A stretch of 64,000 nt of DNA, taken from NCBI RefSeq assembly GCF_031180965.1, contig NZ_JAPSLH010000004.1:1-64000 (forward strand), written 5' to 3'. The notes beneath the pieces were generated by a model. It saw only the letters and a program-made list of their open reading frames with translations. It ran no database searches and was not told the origin of the DNA. A program made the translations under genes and the position numbers. Each line of letters begins with the position of its first letter. Within the stretch, counting starts at the first letter, position 1. This DNA is from Chelativorans sp. Its GTDB lineage: Bacteria > Pseudomonadota > Alphaproteobacteria > Rhizobiales > Rhizobiaceae. Shown in pieces: positions 1 to 8,932 of the stretch.

Positions 1-388
1 AGCATGCCTCCAGGTACCGATCCCTGGAGGGGGAGGTTGCCGCCGCTCTCCCGAACACCCGGTGCGCATCCGGTTCCCGCAAGAGCGATGGGACGGATTG
101 TAAGAGCGCTGCCGGGGGTGGGGATAAATTTTCCGGCGAAAAAATGCAGAAATCGTGCAGAAGCTTGTTTTTGCTGCGGATTATTTTTGCGCGCTGGAGC
201 GGCGGGGCCGATTCGATCCACACTTTGAAGGTTCCAAGAAGCGACCGCCGTCCTCTTGAGCACCCCTCTCCGTCTCGGCTTCGCCTCGACACCTCCCCCA
301 CTCCCGTGAGGGAGGATGGGCCGGCAGCGATGCCGGAGTACGGCTCGCGGGAGCCGACTCTCCGGAGCCAACTCGCGGAAACCGTGGC
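1..388. other. Intergenic region with hairpins, no gene seen
   Basis: No credible coding region is visible in these 388 bases; the short open frames show no recognisable family and read through structured DNA. A perfect 8-bp inverted repeat lies at 7-14/23-30 (CCTCCAGG and CCTGGAGG, 8-nt loop). A C-rich palindromic stretch at about 260-320 resembles the short intergenic repeats common in rhizobial genomes. A 6-bp hairpin at about 342-357 lies just past the end of the minus-strand transporter operon; it has no T-tract, so a terminator role is unproven. Confidence 0.4.
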
Positions 389-1471
389 CTAAAGCGCCCG
401 CTCCTCGGCGTTGAAGACATGCGCGCGGGCCGGGTCGAACCAGGCCACGTGCTTCGTCCCCGGAAAGAGCTCCTGCTGGCCGTCGAGCGCCAGGATCACC
501 GGCTGGCGGTCCGCCGTGGTTGCATAGGCCATGGTCTGGTTGCCGAGATTCTCGATCAGGTCGACCGTCACCTCGCCAAGGCTCACCAGGCCGGGGCGCT
601 GGGCGAGGCCCAGATGCTCCGGCCGGATGCCGAAGGTCACGCGGTCGCCGTCCTCGCCCCCTTCAAGCGCGCGCCCGATTGCGATCCTTTCCTCCGCGAG
701 CTGGATGCCGGCCTCGCCGCCATTGCGGAGGAGCTTTGCTTCCAGCATGTTCATCTTCGGCGAGCCGATGAAGCCGGCGACGAACCGGTTGCGCGGGCGG
801 TTGTAAAGCTCGAGCGGCGCCCCGATCTGCTCGACCACCCCGTTGCGGAGCACCACAATCTTGTCAGCCATGGTCATGGCCTCGACCTGATCGTGGGTGA
901 CATAGATCATGGTGTTGCCGAGATTCTTGTGGAGGCGGGCGATCTCCACACGCATCTGCACGCGCAATTCGGCATCCAGGTTGGATAGCGGCTCGTCGAA
1001 GAGGAAGATTTTCGGCTCGCGCGTGATGGCCCTGCCGATCGCGACGCGCTGGCGCTGGCCGCCGGAAAGCTGCTTCGGGCGGCGCTGCAGCAAGGGCGTG
1101 ATCTGCAGGATCTCGGCCGCGCGGCGCACGCGCTTGTCGATCTCGGCGCGCTTCATGCCCGCCGTCTCCAGCCCGAAGGCGAGGTTCTTATAGACGGTCA
1201 TGTGCGGGTAGAGCGCATAGGACTGGAACACCATGGCGATGCCCCGCTTGGCGGGCGCCACGTCGTTCATGCGTTCCTGGTCCAGATAGAGGCTGCCGCC
1301 GGTGATCCGCTCAAGCCCTGCGATCATCCGCAGAAGCGTCGATTTCCCGCAGCCGGACGGACCCACAAAGACCACGAACTCACCCGGCTCGATGGAGATG
1401 TCGACGCCATGGATCACCTCCACGTCGCCGTAGCGCTTGTACACTTTCTGCAAGACGACACTGGTGGCCAT
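389..1471 (-). CDS. Sugar ABC transporter ATP-binding protein (UgpC/MsmK type)
   Basis: This 360-residue protein is the cytoplasmic ATPase that powers a carbohydrate-type (CUT1) importer. Walker A (GPSGCGKS) lies near residues 37-44, the signature LSGGQRQR near 135, and Walker B ends in FDEPLSNLD. The C-terminal 120 residues form the TOBE/MalK-like regulatory domain typical of UgpC, MsmK and SmoK. Length is normal for the family. It is the last visible gene of a minus-strand cluster that also carries the two permeases just upstream (41 bp apart). The substrate cannot be read from the ATPase; the neighbouring sugar-acid enzymes suggest a sugar acid or a related glycoside. Confidence 0.95.
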   Translation of the reverse strand: MATSVVLQKVYKRYGDVEVIHGVDISIEPGEFVVFVGPSGCGKSTLLRMIAGLERITGGSLYLDQERMNDVAPAKRGIAMVFQSYALYPHMTVYKNLAFGLETAGMKRAEIDKRVRRAAEILQITPLLQRRPKQLSGGQRQRVAIGRAITREPKIFLFDEPLSNLDAELRVQMRVEIARLHKNLGNTMIYVTHDQVEAMTMADKIVVLRNGVVEQIGAPLELYNRPRNRFVAGFIGSPKMNMLEAKLLRNGGEAGIQLAEERIAIGRALEGGEDGDRVTFGIRPEHLGLAQRPGLVSLGEVTVDLIENLGNQTMAYATTADRQPVILALDGQQELFPGTKHVAWFDPARAHVFNAEERAL

Positions 1472-1511
1472 TCTTACCTTCCGAACCGTTACCGATGTTC
1501 TTGTTGTCAGG

Positions 1512-2390
1512 TCAGCGTTTCATGCCGGTCGTGGCGATCCCCTCGATCAGCAGTCGCTGGAAGGCGAGGAAGAAGACGAAGACGGGCACGAGCGACAGAA
1601 GCGACATGGCGAACAGCCCGCCCCAATCGCTGTCGCCTGTGGAATCCACGAAGGAGCGCAGGCCGAGCTGGACCGTGTAGTTGCGGATATCATTGAGATA
1701 GATCAGCGGTCCGAAGAAATCGTCCCAGGTCCAGATGAAGGAGAAGATGGCTGCCGTGGTCAGCACCGGCAGGCTGAGCGGAAGCATGATCTTCCAGTAG
1801 ATGCGCCAGGGCGAGCAGCCGTCCATCATCGCCGCCTCGTCCAATTCGCGCGGGATGCCGCGGAAGAACTGCACCATCAGGAAGATGAAGAAGGCGTCAT
1901 GCGCCAGGAATTTCGGCACGACGAGCGGCAGGAAGGTGTTCACCCAATCGAGCTTCAGGAACAGCACATATTGGGGGATGAGCACCACATGATAGGGCAG
2001 CATGAGCGTGCCGAGCATGAGCGCGAACCAGAAGCGCTTGCCCCAGAATTCAAGCCGCGCGAAGGCGAAGGCGGCGAGCGAGCAGGAAAGCACGTTGCCG
2101 ATCACCGAGAGGATCGCGATGACGAAGGAATTGGTGAAGAAACGGCCGAAGGGCAGCGACAGCGCGTACCAGCCGTCGATGAAGGAATCGAAGCTGATCG
2201 AGGAAGGCCAAAGGGAGGTGGAGCCGAAGATCTCGCTCTCGGGCCGCAGGGAGGCCGAGAGCATCCACAGGAGCGGGTAGAGCATCAGAATCGCGGCGGC
2301 GATCAGCGCCGCATGGATCAGCAGCGAGACAAAGGGATGCCGTTGCTCCTCGCGATCCTGTGGCGGCGCCGCAATGGCTTCACTCGTCAT
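1512..2390 (-). CDS. Carbohydrate ABC transporter permease (MalG family)
   Basis: This inner-membrane permease of 292 residues has about six hydrophobic segments and the cytoplasmic EAA loop (DEAAMMDGCSPWRIYWKIML), which docks on the ATPase. It is the MalG-like partner of the next permease. I start it at the ATG whose product begins MTSEAIAAPP; a longer frame back to 2477 adds only low-complexity residues. The chosen start overlaps the end of the upstream permease by 11 bp, consistent with translational coupling. The C-terminus ends in a short basic tail, normal for the family. Confidence 0.93.
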   Translation of the reverse strand: MTSEAIAAPPQDREEQRHPFVSLLIHAALIAAAILMLYPLLWMLSASLRPESEIFGSTSLWPSSISFDSFIDGWYALSLPFGRFFTNSFVIAILSVIGNVLSCSLAAFAFARLEFWGKRFWFALMLGTLMLPYHVVLIPQYVLFLKLDWVNTFLPLVVPKFLAHDAFFIFLMVQFFRGIPRELDEAAMMDGCSPWRIYWKIMLPLSLPVLTTAAIFSFIWTWDDFFGPLIYLNDIRNYTVQLGLRSFVDSTGDSDWGGLFAMSLLSLVPVFVFFLAFQRLLIEGIATTGMKR

Positions 2391-3324
2391 AGTGCACCCA
2401 GTATCTCGACGTGAGGAAGGAGAAGGCCGTGAAGAGGCCGATGATGGCGAGCAGGACCCAGGCGAGCGCCGACGCATAGCCCATGCGGAAATAGGCGAAG
2501 GCCTCCTGGTAGAGATAGAGCGAATAGAACAGGGTCGAGTTGATCGGCCCGCCGGTGCCGCCGGAAATGATGAAGGCCGGCGTGAAGGCCTTGAAGGCGT
2601 CGATGGTCTGGATCACCGCGTTGAAGAAGATCACCGGCGTCAGAAGCGGCAGGGTGACGCGGTAGAAGATGCGCCATTTCGAGGCGCCATCGAGACTTGC
2701 CGCCTCATAGACGTCCTGCGGAATCTGACGAAGACCGGCAAGGAAGATGATCATCGGCGAGCCGAACTGCCAGACCGACAGGATCACCAAGGTCCAAAGC
2801 GAATAGGTCGGCGTCGAAATCCAGCTCGGGCCCTCGATGCCGAAATTGGCAAGGAACGCATTGACCAGGCCATCGCGGGCAAAGAGCTGCCGCCACAGGA
2901 CGGCGATGGCGACGCTGCCGCCAAGCAGCGAGGGCAGATAGAAGACGGCGCGATAGACGGTGAGCCCGTTGATACCCTTGTTGAGGGCCATGGCAACGAG
3001 CAGCGCGAAGACCAGCTTCAGCGGGACCGAGAAGATGACATAAAGGAAGGTGACCTGCATGGAGGTGGCGAATTTCGGGTCCGCCGTCAGCATGCGCACA
3101 TAGTTCTGCGCGCCGATCCATTCGGGCGACGTCAGAAGGTCAAAATCCGTGAAGGAAAGATAGAGCGAAGCGAGCGCCGGCCCGATGGTGAGCCCCAGAA
3201 AGCCGATGAGCCATGGGAGCAGGAACATGTAACCGGGCGCACTGCCCATGATGGCCCTTTTGGCCGCACCCGGCGCGCGCGGCTCCGCCGCACTCATCAG
3301 GGTGCCAGGAATGGTTTCCGCCAA
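2380..3324 (-). CDS. Sugar ABC transporter permease (MalF/UgpA family)
   Basis: The 314-residue product has a hydrophobic first segment after a roughly 25-residue polar leader, about six membrane spans in all, and an EAA loop ([20 protein letters not shown]). This is the MalF-like half of a CUT1 permease pair. It is the first transporter gene of the cluster, 138 bp downstream of the dehydrogenase gene, and may have its own promoter in that gap. No solute-binding protein gene is found between here and 5456, so the binding protein must lie beyond the left edge or elsewhere. Confidence 0.93.
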   Translation of the reverse strand: MAETIPGTLMSAAEPRAPGAAKRAIMGSAPGYMFLLPWLIGFLGLTIGPALASLYLSFTDFDLLTSPEWIGAQNYVRMLTADPKFATSMQVTFLYVIFSVPLKLVFALLVAMALNKGINGLTVYRAVFYLPSLLGGSVAIAVLWRQLFARDGLVNAFLANFGIEGPSWISTPTYSLWTLVILSVWQFGSPMIIFLAGLRQIPQDVYEAASLDGASKWRIFYRVTLPLLTPVIFFNAVIQTIDAFKAFTPAFIISGGTGGPINSTLFYSLYLYQEAFAYFRMGYASALAWVLLAIIGLFTAFSFLTSRYWVHYDE

Positions 3325-3397
3325 TATGCACCCTCCCCTCGACAGGCCCCGGTCCGGGCCGCTCCTTGTTGGCCCCGGACGCTCCGAGGCATTCCAA

Positions 3398-3426
3398 CGC
3401 TACAACTTTGTAAAGATAATTGTCAA
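3398..3426 (-). promoter_or_regulatory. Possible promoter of the sugar ABC transporter genes
   Basis: The gap between the dehydrogenase and permease genes is AT-rich relative to its surroundings. On the minus strand it contains TTGACA (3426-3421), followed after 16-17 bases by a weak TGTAGC/GTAGCG -10. Two short palindromes overlap it: CTTTGTAAAG near 3407-3416 and AATTGTCAATT near 3418-3428. The -10 match is poor, so this is tentative. Confidence 0.3.
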
Positions 3427-3462
3427 TTGCAACGGAGTGTGACGGAACCGGTCAGCGCCGGC

Positions 3463-4269
3463 TTAGCGCAGGAGCCATTCGCGGCGGCCAGTGAATTCGA
3501 AGGGCACGCGGTCCCCGCCCTGGAACTCGCGTTCCAGTTCATCCTCGGCGAGGATGTGCTCGACTTCGGCCGCGTAATCCTCCGCATTGTCGCGAGGCCG
3601 GTAGCCCAGCCTTTCCGCATTGGAATTGTCCCACCAGGAGCGGGTGTTGTTGGACACGCCATAGACGATCTCATGCACATAATCGGCGGCAAGGCCGACC
3701 TCGACCAGCCGCACCATGTCGGCGGGGGAGCACCAGGTGGCGAGCGCCCGGCGGTTGCGCGGCTTTTCCGTGAAGGAGCCAATGCGCATGCAGAAGCCGC
3801 GGACGCCGTGCTTCAAGGCGTAGTAGGCGGTGGCGTCCTCGCCGAACGCCTTGGTCAACCCGTAGACGGAATCGGGGCGGGCGGGGGTGAGGTGGGAGAG
3901 CTCGCGCCCGACGGGATACATGCCCGTCACATGGTTGCTGCTGGCAAAGAGCACGCGGTCGACCTTGTTGATCCGCGCGCCCTCCAGGAGATTCATCGTG
4001 CAGAGGATGTTGGTCTGCAAGAGCTCGGCCCAGGGGCCGTCGCTCGGGCGCCCGCCCATATGGACGACCGCATCGATCCCCTCGCAAAGACGCCGCACGC
4101 CCTCGCCGTCATTCAGATCGCATTGGACGGCCTCTTCCGAGGGATGCTCGGCGGAGAGCGGACGGATGTCCGACACGCGAAGCAGATCGCACTGGGGAGC
4201 AAGCGCCTTGCGCAGGACCGTGCCGATCCGCCCGGCAGCACCTGTGAGCAGCACGCGGGAACAACGCAT
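3463..4269 (-). CDS. udh: Uronate dehydrogenase-like NAD-dependent epimerase/dehydratase
   Basis: This 268-residue SDR-type enzyme has an N-terminal Rossmann motif (LLTGAAGRIG), the segment FASSNHVTGMYP, the catalytic YGLTK (Y-x3-K) and the WWDNSNAERLGYRP block. This pattern follows Agrobacterium uronate dehydrogenase, which oxidises D-galacturonate or D-glucuronate to the aldarolactone with NAD+. The start at 4269 has a GGAGG Shine-Dalgarno 8 nt upstream; an alternative GTG at 4299 overlaps the preceding gene as GTGA. It lies directly behind the D-tartrate dehydratase gene, so both likely feed a sugar-acid pathway. Substrate is inferred from family resemblance, and other hydroxy-acid or sugar substrates are possible. 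Confidence 0.8.
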   Translation of the reverse strand: MRCSRVLLTGAAGRIGTVLRKALAPQCDLLRVSDIRPLSAEHPSEEAVQCDLNDGEGVRRLCEGIDAVVHMGGRPSDGPWAELLQTNILCTMNLLEGARINKVDRVLFASSNHVTGMYPVGRELSHLTPARPDSVYGLTKAFGEDATAYYALKHGVRGFCMRIGSFTEKPRNRRALATWCSPADMVRLVEVGLAADYVHEIVYGVSNNTRSWWDNSNAERLGYRPRDNAEDYAAEVEHILAEDELEREFQGGDRVPFEFTGRREWLLR

Positions 4270-4295
4270 TTGCGAAGCCTCCAGCCTGCCGGACG

Positions 4296-5456
4296 TCACG
4301 CGGCGAGCGCGCGCATCTCGGCAATGAGATCCGACTTGCCCTCAAAGCCGATGCCCGGCAGGTCCGGCAGGGTCACGTGGCCATCCACGACCTCGACCCC
4401 GTCCGGGAAGCCGCCATAGGGCTGGAAGAGATCCGGGTAGCTCTCATTGCCGCCCAGCCCGAGGCCAGCGGCGATGTTGAGCGACATCTGGTGCCCGCCA
4501 TGGGGAATGCAGCGGCTGGGCGACCAGCCGGCTTTCCCCAGCTCCTCCAGGATGCGCCGGTATTCGCAGAGGCCGTAGGCCAGGGCGCAGTCGAACTGCA
4601 GGAAATCGCGGTCGGGCCGCATGCCGCCATAGCGCAGCAGATTGCGCGCATCCTGCTGGCTGAACAGGTTCTCGCCAGTGGCCATCGGGCCGTCGTAATA
4701 GTTGGCCAGGACCGCCTGGAGCCGGTAGTCGAGCGGGTCTCCCGCCTCCTCGTACCAGAACAGGGGATAGGCGGAGAGCATGCGGGCATAGCGGATGGCG
4801 GTCTCAAGGTCGAAGCGCCCATTGGCATCGACCGCAAGCTGCGCGCGGCCGTCGATCTCCTCCAGCACCGCCTCGATGCGCGCCTTGTCGTGCTCCAGGG
4901 ACTCGCCACCGATCTTCATCTTCACGACCGTATAGCCGCGGTCGAGGTAGCCGCGCATCTCGCGGCGCAGCGCATCGAGATCCTTGCCGGGATAATAATA
5001 GCCGCCGGCTGCGTAGACGAAGACCTTCGGGTCCGCCTCCCGCCCCGCCCTTTCGGCCAGAAGGCGGAACAGGGGCTTTTCGGCGATCTTCGCCACCGCG
5101 TCCCACACGGCCATGTCGATCGTGCCGACAGCCACCGAGCGCTCGCCATGCCCGCCCGGCTTCTCGTTCGACATCATGGCCGCCCAGATGCGGTCGGGGT
5201 CCAGATCGCCGTCCTCGCCGAGGAGGCTTTTCGGCTCGGCCTGCAGGATGCGGTGACGAAAACGCTCGCGGATCAGCCCGCCCTGCCCGTAGCGCCCGTT
5301 GGAATTGAACCCGTAGCCGACCACCGGCCGGCCGTCGCGGATCACATCCGTGACCACGGCGACGAGGCTGCAGGTCATCTTGGAAAAGTCGATATAGGCG
5401 TTGCGGATCGGCGAGGCGATCGGCTTCGTCACTTCGCGAATCTCGACTATTCTCAT
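4296..5456 (-). CDS. tarD: D(-)-tartrate dehydratase, enolase superfamily
   Basis: This 386-residue mandelate-racemase-subgroup protein dehydrates D-tartrate to oxaloacetate. The family was characterised in Bradyrhizobium, and the sequence here is recalled as closely matching it along its whole length. Visible active-site features are the KxK motif (Lys179, Lys181 in VVKMKIGG), putative Mg2+ ligands Asp210 (VDANG), Glu236 (YEEAGD) and Glu262 (TGEN), and the PHGGH motif (His319/His322) that supplies the second acid/base. It is first in a minus-strand cluster with the uronate-dehydrogenase-like gene, its stop overlapping that gene's alternative GTG start. A promoter-like sequence sits 36 bp upstream. 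Confidence 0.88.
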   Translation of the reverse strand: MRIVEIREVTKPIASPIRNAYIDFSKMTCSLVAVVTDVIRDGRPVVGYGFNSNGRYGQGGLIRERFRHRILQAEPKSLLGEDGDLDPDRIWAAMMSNEKPGGHGERSVAVGTIDMAVWDAVAKIAEKPLFRLLAERAGREADPKVFVYAAGGYYYPGKDLDALRREMRGYLDRGYTVVKMKIGGESLEHDKARIEAVLEEIDGRAQLAVDANGRFDLETAIRYARMLSAYPLFWYEEAGDPLDYRLQAVLANYYDGPMATGENLFSQQDARNLLRYGGMRPDRDFLQFDCALAYGLCEYRRILEELGKAGWSPSRCIPHGGHQMSLNIAAGLGLGGNESYPDLFQPYGGFPDGVEVVDGHVTLPDLPGIGFEGKSDLIAEMRALAA

Positions 5457-5491
5457 AGGCAGATGATCCCTGGGTCTGACGCGGACGCCCT

Positions 5492-5520
5492 CCTATAGGG
5501 CAGAAATGTCAATTTGTCAG
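5492..5520 (-). promoter_or_regulatory. Candidate sigma-70 promoter of tarD
   Basis: Read on the minus strand, CTGACA (5520-5515) is separated by exactly 17 bases from TATAGG (5497-5492), which places the start of tarD about 36 bases past the -10. The overlapping AATTGACA octamer also occurs before the sugar permease gene at 3421-3428. No expression evidence is available. Confidence 0.4.
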
Positions 5521-5550
5521 GCAAAAAGTCGGCGGGACAGCGCGCATCTG

Positions 5551-6321
5551 CTAACGGTGCAGCCTCGGCACGGCGGCGACCAGCGCCCTGGCGGTGGCCG
5601 AACCCGGCTCCCGGATGATGCCTTCCGTCTCGCCCATCTCGACGATACGGCCGGCGTCCATGATCGCCACGCGATGGGCGATGACGCGGACCACGGCAAC
5701 GTCGTGCGACACGAAGATGTAGGACACGCCGTCCGTCTTCTGGATTGCCGCGAGCAGTTCGAGGATGCGGCCGCGCACCGAAACGTCGAGCGCCGAAACG
5801 GCTTCGTCGAGCACGATCAGCGAGGGGTTCGTCGCCAGCGCACGGGCAATGGCGACGCGCTGGCGCTGCCCGCCGGAGACCTCGTGGATGGCGCGGGGGG
5901 CGAGATCGGGGGAGAGGCCGACGCGCTCCAAAAGCTCGCCGACCCGCCGCGGCCGTTCCGCGCGGCCGGCGGTGCCGTGAATGCGCAGGGGATCGGCGAG
6001 CGCGCTTGCGATGGTGGCGCGGGGATTGAAGGCGGCGAGCGGGTCCTGAAAGACCATCTGGACGCGCGCGCGCCGCTCGCGCAGCGCCTTCCCGCGCAGG
6101 GCCAGCCAGTCCTCGCCTTCCATCTCGATGCGGCCCGACTCGGGCGCGACGAGGCGCAGGAGCACGCGCGCAAGGGTGGACTTGCCGCTGCCCGACGGGC
6201 CGACGAGGCCCAGCGTCTCGCCGCGGCCGAGGGTGAGCGACACATCGTCGAGCGCGGTGACCCGCCGCCCGCCGCTGCGGAAGGTTTTTGCGAGATTTTC
6301 GACGGCGAGGAGCGGCTGCAT
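5551..6321 (-). CDS. Peptide/nickel-type ABC transporter ATPase, second subunit (OppF/DppF-like)
   Basis: This 256-residue ATPase has Walker A (GPSGSGKS), Q-loop region VFQDPLAAFNPR, signature VSGGQRQR and Walker B LIVLDEAVSALD. It is shorter than classic OppF (about 330 residues) because it lacks most of the C-terminal oligopeptide/dipeptide extension. Its ATG overlaps the stop of the partner ATPase by one base (TGATG), so the two are translationally coupled and probably form a heterodimer. It is the last gene of a five-gene transporter cluster preceded by a transaminase gene, which hints at an amine, amino acid or peptide cargo. Confidence 0.92.
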   Translation of the reverse strand: MQPLLAVENLAKTFRSGGRRVTALDDVSLTLGRGETLGLVGPSGSGKSTLARVLLRLVAPESGRIEMEGEDWLALRGKALRERRARVQMVFQDPLAAFNPRATIASALADPLRIHGTAGRAERPRRVGELLERVGLSPDLAPRAIHEVSGGQRQRVAIARALATNPSLIVLDEAVSALDVSVRGRILELLAAIQKTDGVSYIFVSHDVAVVRVIAHRVAIMDAGRIVEMGETEGIIREPGSATARALVAAVPRLHR

Positions 6322-7109
6322 CAGGCTGGCTCGATCAGCCGGGGCGAGGCGAAGTCGATATGCGCCGCGATCAGCGAGCGCGTATAGGCCTGCGCGGGCT
6401 TGGCAAGGATTTCGCGCGTCGCGCCCGCTTCCACCAGCGCCCCGTCGCGGAAGACGGCGATCCTGTCCGCAAAACCCGAGGCAAGGCCAATATCGTGGGT
6501 AATGAAGACGAGGGTCATCCCCTCCTCCCGCACCAGCCCGTCCAGCAGGCGGACGATCTCGGCCTGCACGACCATATCGAGCGCGCTGGTGGGCTCATCG
6601 GCGATAAGCAGTCTTGGCCTGGCGGCGATGGCGCAGGCGATCGCTATTCGCTGGCGCTGGCCGCCGGAGAACTGGTGCGGGTAGCCGCGCAGCGCGGCCT
6701 CGGGATCGGGGATGCGCACCCGCTGCAAGAGCGAGAGCGCCCGCTCCAGGCCGGCAGAGCGGCCGAGCCCCAGATGACGCCTCGCCCCTTCGGCGACCTG
6801 CTCGCCGATGCGCATCACCGGGTTGAGGCTCGAGCCCGGATCCTGGAAGACGAACCCTACATCGCGCCCCGCGACCGGAGCGCGCGCGAGGCCCGGCCAA
6901 TCGATCCTTCCGGCCAGGCGTGCCTGCGGCGGAAGGATGCTTGCCAACGCTAAAGCGAGCGTCGTCTTGCCCGAGCCGCTCTCCCCGATAATCGCCAGCC
7001 GCTCGCCCATGGCGATGTCGAGGTGGACCTCGCGCAGGGCAAAGGCCGTCCGGCCGGCGGTGGGATAGGAGACGGACAAGCCGCGAAGCTCGGCCAACAA
7101 GGAGGTCAC
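6321..7109 (-). CDS. Peptide/nickel-type ABC transporter ATPase, first subunit (OppD/DppD-like)
   Basis: The 262-residue product has Walker A (GESGSGKTT), signature FSGGQRQR, Walker B LLIADEPTSALD and the switch histidine in VFITHDIG. The start is set at a GTG at 7109 (VTSLLAELRG), which overlaps the stop of the upstream permease as GTGA. A frame open far upstream of that start overlaps the permease and is not the gene. Like its partner it lacks the usual C-terminal oligopeptide-binding-associated domain. It works with the neighbouring ATPase to drive the DppB/DppC-like pore. Confidence 0.9.
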   Translation of the reverse strand: MTSLLAELRGLSVSYPTAGRTAFALREVHLDIAMGERLAIIGESGSGKTTLALALASILPPQARLAGRIDWPGLARAPVAGRDVGFVFQDPGSSLNPVMRIGEQVAEGARRHLGLGRSAGLERALSLLQRVRIPDPEAALRGYPHQFSGGQRQRIAIACAIAARPRLLIADEPTSALDMVVQAEIVRLLDGLVREEGMTLVFITHDIGLASGFADRIAVFRDGALVEAGATREILAKPAQAYTRSLIAAHIDFASPRLIEPA

Positions 7110-7936
7110 TGGCGCCTCCTCTTGCGGGCGAGCGCCTCCACAAGCCCCTCGCCCAAAAGGTAAACGCCGAGAACCGTCAGCACGAGGCCGAGGCCTGGAA
7201 CGATGGAGAGGAAGGGCGCGGTGCGCAGTACGTTGCGGCCTTCGGCGATCATGGAGCCCCAGGTCACCGTGTTGGGATCGCCGAGCCCGAGAAAGGAAAG
7301 CGCCGCCTCCGTCAGGACCGCACCGGCGACGATCACGGAGGTAAGGGCCAGCACCGGCGGAAGCGCATTGGGCAGCACTTCCTTGAAGGCGATCTCCAGC
7401 GGATGCATGCCGATGACGCGCGCCGCCGCCACATAGTCGCGCTCGCGGATGGACAGCACCTCCGCGCGCGCGAGCCGGGCGGCGCCCGTCCAGGCTCCGA
7501 GGGCGATGGCAAGCACGATGACCGGGAGAGACGCGCCCACCACACTGACGAATGCGAGGGCGAGCAGGAAGGGCGGGACGATCTGGAACGCGTCCACCAC
7601 GCGCATCAGCGCCTCGTCGAGCCAGCCCGCGGCGAAACCCGCCAGGGTCCCGATCACAGCTCCCGCGGCGAGGGCGACGACGGCGGCGGAAATCCCGACC
7701 AGCAGGGATGTGCGCGCGCCATGCATCAGCCCGGCGAGGACATCGCGGCCCAGGCGATCCGTGCCGAGGGGCAACGACCAGTCGGCGAAGGGCGGAATAA
7801 GCGGCCGGCCGACGATCGACAGCGGATCGCGCGGAAAGAGGACCGGCGCCAGCAGCGCCATAGCGAGAAGGCAGGCGAGCAGGAGCAAGCCCGCCACGCC
7901 CTCCGGGGAGCGCAGGAAACGCGCAAGAAAGCTCAT
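7106..7936 (-). CDS. Peptide/nickel-type ABC transporter permease (DppC-like)
   Basis: This 276-residue integral membrane protein has about six spans. It contains the DppC-typical segment GTDRLGRDVLAGLMHGARTSLLVG near residues 58-81 and the EAA-like loop around EIAFKEVLPNALPPV. It pairs with the DppB-like permease; the two genes overlap by 4 bp (ATGA). The N-terminus begins with a short basic stretch before the first span, as in the family. Substrate is unknown from sequence. Confidence 0.93.
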   Translation of the reverse strand: MSFLARFLRSPEGVAGLLLLACLLAMALLAPVLFPRDPLSIVGRPLIPPFADWSLPLGTDRLGRDVLAGLMHGARTSLLVGISAAVVALAAGAVIGTLAGFAAGWLDEALMRVVDAFQIVPPFLLALAFVSVVGASLPVIVLAIALGAWTGAARLARAEVLSIRERDYVAAARVIGMHPLEIAFKEVLPNALPPVLALTSVIVAGAVLTEAALSFLGLGDPNTVTWGSMIAEGRNVLRTAPFLSIVPGLGLVLTVLGVYLLGEGLVEALARKRRRQ

Positions 7937-8922
7937 GAAGCGGGCTCTCCGGCGCCCACACGCGGATCGAGGGCCGCATAGGCCAGGTCGACGAGCAGAT
8001 TGACGAGGACGACCAGCACGGCGCTGCTTACGATGATGCCCATCAGGAGCGGCGCGTCGCGTGCGGCCACGGCTTCATGAGCCAGACGGCCGAAACCGGG
8101 GATTGCGAACACGCTTTCGATGACCACGCTGCCGCCCAGCATGGTGGCCGCCTGAAGGCCGAGCATGGTGACGAGCGGCAGGAGCGCGTTGCGCGCGACG
8201 TGGCTGAGCACAATGCGCGATCGCGCGAGGCCTTTCGCGCGCGCCGCGAGCACGAAATCCTGCCGCCAGACCTCGGCCATGCCCGCACGCATCATGCGCA
8301 GAAAGAGGGCCAGGTAGATGAAGCCGAGCGCGCAGACAGGCAGGACCAGATGCCTGCTGATATCGAGCGCGCGGTCAAGACCGGTCTTTCCGGAGGCGAT
8401 CGTCTCAATGCCGGCAGTCGGGAACCAGCGAAGCTGCACGGCGAAGATCAGGCTGAGGACCAGCCCCAGCCAGAAGCTTGGGACGGCATAAAGCGCAAGG
8501 GAGCCGATGGACAGGACGCGATCGGCGGCGCTGCCCGGCCGGGCGCCCGCCAGGATGCCGAGCAGCGTACCGAGGGCAAAGGCCATGGCGGTGGCGCTGC
8601 CCATTAGCCACAAAGTGTTGGGCAGCCTTTCGAGAATGAGGTCGAGGATTGGACGGTTGAATGCCACCGACCAGCCGAGATCGAGGCGCGCTAGCGAGGA
8701 GGTATAGAGCCAGAGCCGGTGGAGGGGAGACCGATCAAGCCCGTAGCTCTCGCGCAGGGACCGGGCGAGTTCGGCATCGCCGCCGCCGAGCGAGACCAGA
8801 TAGGCGTCGACCGCGTCGCCCGAAGCGAGCTCCAGCAGGAAAAAGGTCCCGACGACGACGATCAGCAGCACGGGAATGCTGCTGACCGCCCGCCGTCCGA
8901 CCAGCTTCAGGGCCCGATTCAT
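7933..8922 (-). CDS. Peptide/nickel-type ABC transporter permease (DppB-like)
   Basis: The 329-residue permease begins at the ATG at 8922 (MNRALKLVGRR), 10 bp past the end of the binding-protein gene; the longer frame back to 9111 lies antisense-like inside that gene. The first membrane span follows directly (VSSIPVLLIVVVGTFFLLEL), and about six spans are visible. The family motif GLDRSPLHRLWLY and the C-terminal IESVFAIPGFGRLAHEA block match DppB-type proteins. It forms the membrane channel together with the DppC-like subunit. Confidence 0.93.
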   Translation of the reverse strand: MNRALKLVGRRAVSSIPVLLIVVVGTFFLLELASGDAVDAYLVSLGGGDAELARSLRESYGLDRSPLHRLWLYTSSLARLDLGWSVAFNRPILDLILERLPNTLWLMGSATAMAFALGTLLGILAGARPGSAADRVLSIGSLALYAVPSFWLGLVLSLIFAVQLRWFPTAGIETIASGKTGLDRALDISRHLVLPVCALGFIYLALFLRMMRAGMAEVWRQDFVLAARAKGLARSRIVLSHVARNALLPLVTMLGLQAATMLGGSVVIESVFAIPGFGRLAHEAVAARDAPLLMGIIVSSAVLVVLVNLLVDLAYAALDPRVGAGEPAS

Positions 8923-8932
8923 GCGCTCCGTT

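Noticed and set aside
6321-7979. 552-codon minus-strand frame ahead of the first peptide ATPase
   Set aside because: Its first half lies antiparallel in phase with the permease gene; the true start is the GTG at 7109.
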